Shown: piece after piece, positions 63,429-64,000 of the stretch
Layout of the letters: every line of letters begins with the position of its first letter
How positions within the stretch are numbered: the stretch's first letter is position 1
NCBI RefSeq assembly: GCF_012276755.1
Contig: NZ_JAAXKX010000001.1
Location: forward strand, 304,136-368,135
Direction of reading: 5' to 3'
From: Marichromatium bheemlicum
Lineage (GTDB): Bacteria > Pseudomonadota > Gammaproteobacteria > Chromatiales > Chromatiaceae
DNA length: 64,000 bases
Notes under the pieces: generated by a model
The model's input: only the letters and a program-made list of their open reading frames with translations
The model's database searches: none
Told to the model about the DNA's origin: nothing
Position numbers and translations under genes: made by a program

Positions 63429-64000
63429 ATGACTCGTCCCCGCGCCGCGCTCGTCTCCTTGTCCGATACGCCCTGGTATCACGTCGTCACACGGTGCGTG
63501 CGGCGGGCGTATCTCTGCGGCTTCGATCGGCTGACGGGGCGTAGTTTCGAGCATCGGCGCGGGTGGGTAGAGCTGCGGTTGCGCCAGCTCGCGGGGGTGT
63601 TCGCGATCGATGTCGCGGCCTATGCGGTGATGAGCAATCACGTGCATCTGGTGGTGCGGGTGGATGCCGATCGTGCAGCGGGGTGGTCGGATACCGAGGT
63701 GTTGCGGCGCTGGCGGTGTCTGTTCCGAGGGCCTATGGTGGTGGAGCGGTTTCTGTCGCCTGCGACGCGGGCAGAGATGACTGAGACGGAGCTGGATGGG
63801 GTCGCGGGGTTGGTCGCGACCTATCGGGCGCGGCTGGAGGATCTCTCCTGGTTCATGCGGGTGTTGAACGAGTCGATCGCGCGGGCGGCGAATCGGGAGG
63901 ACGGGGTACGCGGGCGGTTCTGGGAGGGACGCTTCCGCTCGCAGGCGATCCTCGATGAGACGGCGCTGTTGGCGGTGATGGCCTATGTCGATCTCAACCC
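63429..64000 (+). CDS. REP-associated tyrosine transposase (RAYT), 3' end beyond window
   Basis: At least 190 residues present. Y1/HUH transposase features: [20 protein letters not shown] near the N-terminus, the metal-binding HUH pair in MSNHVHLVVRV, an LSWFMRVLNE helix, RFWEGRFRSQAIL, and AYVDLNP containing the likely nucleophilic Tyr at the window edge. RAYTs mobilise REP palindromes. The copies of the 5' region just upstream suggest local activity or slippage. The intact start has the same leader as the two fragments. Confidence 0.9.
   Translation, partial: MTRPRAALVSLSDTPWYHVVTRCVRRAYLCGFDRLTGRSFEHRRGWVELRLRQLAGVFAIDVAAYAVMSNHVHLVVRVDADRAAGWSDTEVLRRWRCLFRGPMVVERFLSPATRAEMTETELDGVAGLVATYRARLEDLSWFMRVLNESIARAANREDGVRGRFWEGRFRSQAILDETALLAVMAYVDLN

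Overview
The window is GC-rich gammaproteobacterial chromosome, most likely from a purple sulfur bacterium of the Chromatiaceae (Marichromatium/Allochromatium type; this assignment is inference). Supporting this are an antenna gene pair (LH2-type beta and alpha) behind a PpsR-type box, a cytochrome c' gene convergent with a di-haem cytochrome b gene, and the block rlmN-pilW-rodZ-hisS-yfgM-bamB-der. Genes are dense, and overlapping stop/start codons mark several operons.

Layout. 1-2.3 kb: partial TonB-dependent receptor and an alpha/beta hydrolase. 2.3-3.9 kb: orphan pucBA antenna genes set among 67-bp palindromic repeats. 3.9-6.3 kb: queC-queD-queE operon for the 7-deazaguanine precursor, with QueD present as an unusual three-domain fusion. 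6.6-7.8 kb: cytochrome b and cytochrome c'. 7.85-12 kb: TonB receptor, YfiR-like protein and membrane diguanylate cyclase, a probable c-di-GMP signalling operon. 12.9-14.1 kb: purT. 14.7-24 kb: complete type I-C CRISPR-Cas locus (cas3-cas5-cas8c-cas7-cas4-cas1-cas2) with an 18-repeat array; a 290-bp MITE sits in the leader-distal spacer. 24.2-33.4 kb: DHH phosphoesterase, ndk and the rlmN-to-der block. 33.5-36.9 kb: small hypotheticals, a c-type cytochrome, a DMT exporter and its AraC regulator. 37-47.9 kb: two RND efflux operons, one beside a divergent MarR gene and one led by a TetR gene with two operator-like palindromes. 48-54 kb: repeat-rich spacer, an MCP with two Cache-type modules, a periplasmic solute-binding protein, and a haem-use module (hemP, hypothetical, hmuS-like) with a Fur-like box. 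54-58.8 kb: xseA and guaBA.

Beyond guaA the composition drops to AT-rich accessory DNA (59-62.9 kb). It holds two more copies of the 290-bp MITE, an IS1-family element, and a two-gene unit whose products resemble the lambda RexA/RexB exclusion pair. The rexA-like gene is split after codon 9 by the IS1, and the IS1 transposase is itself split by a MITE. Both insertions have clean target duplications, so the original reading frames can be rebuilt exactly. The same MITE family has therefore hit two defence loci in one window, the CRISPR array and the Rex-like unit. The window ends in a REP-associated tyrosine transposase (RAYT) gene preceded by two truncated copies of its own 5' end.

Functional themes are light harvesting under redox control, queuosine-precursor synthesis, c-di-GMP and chemotactic signalling, efflux, haem use, purine synthesis, envelope assembly, and phage defence with insertion damage.
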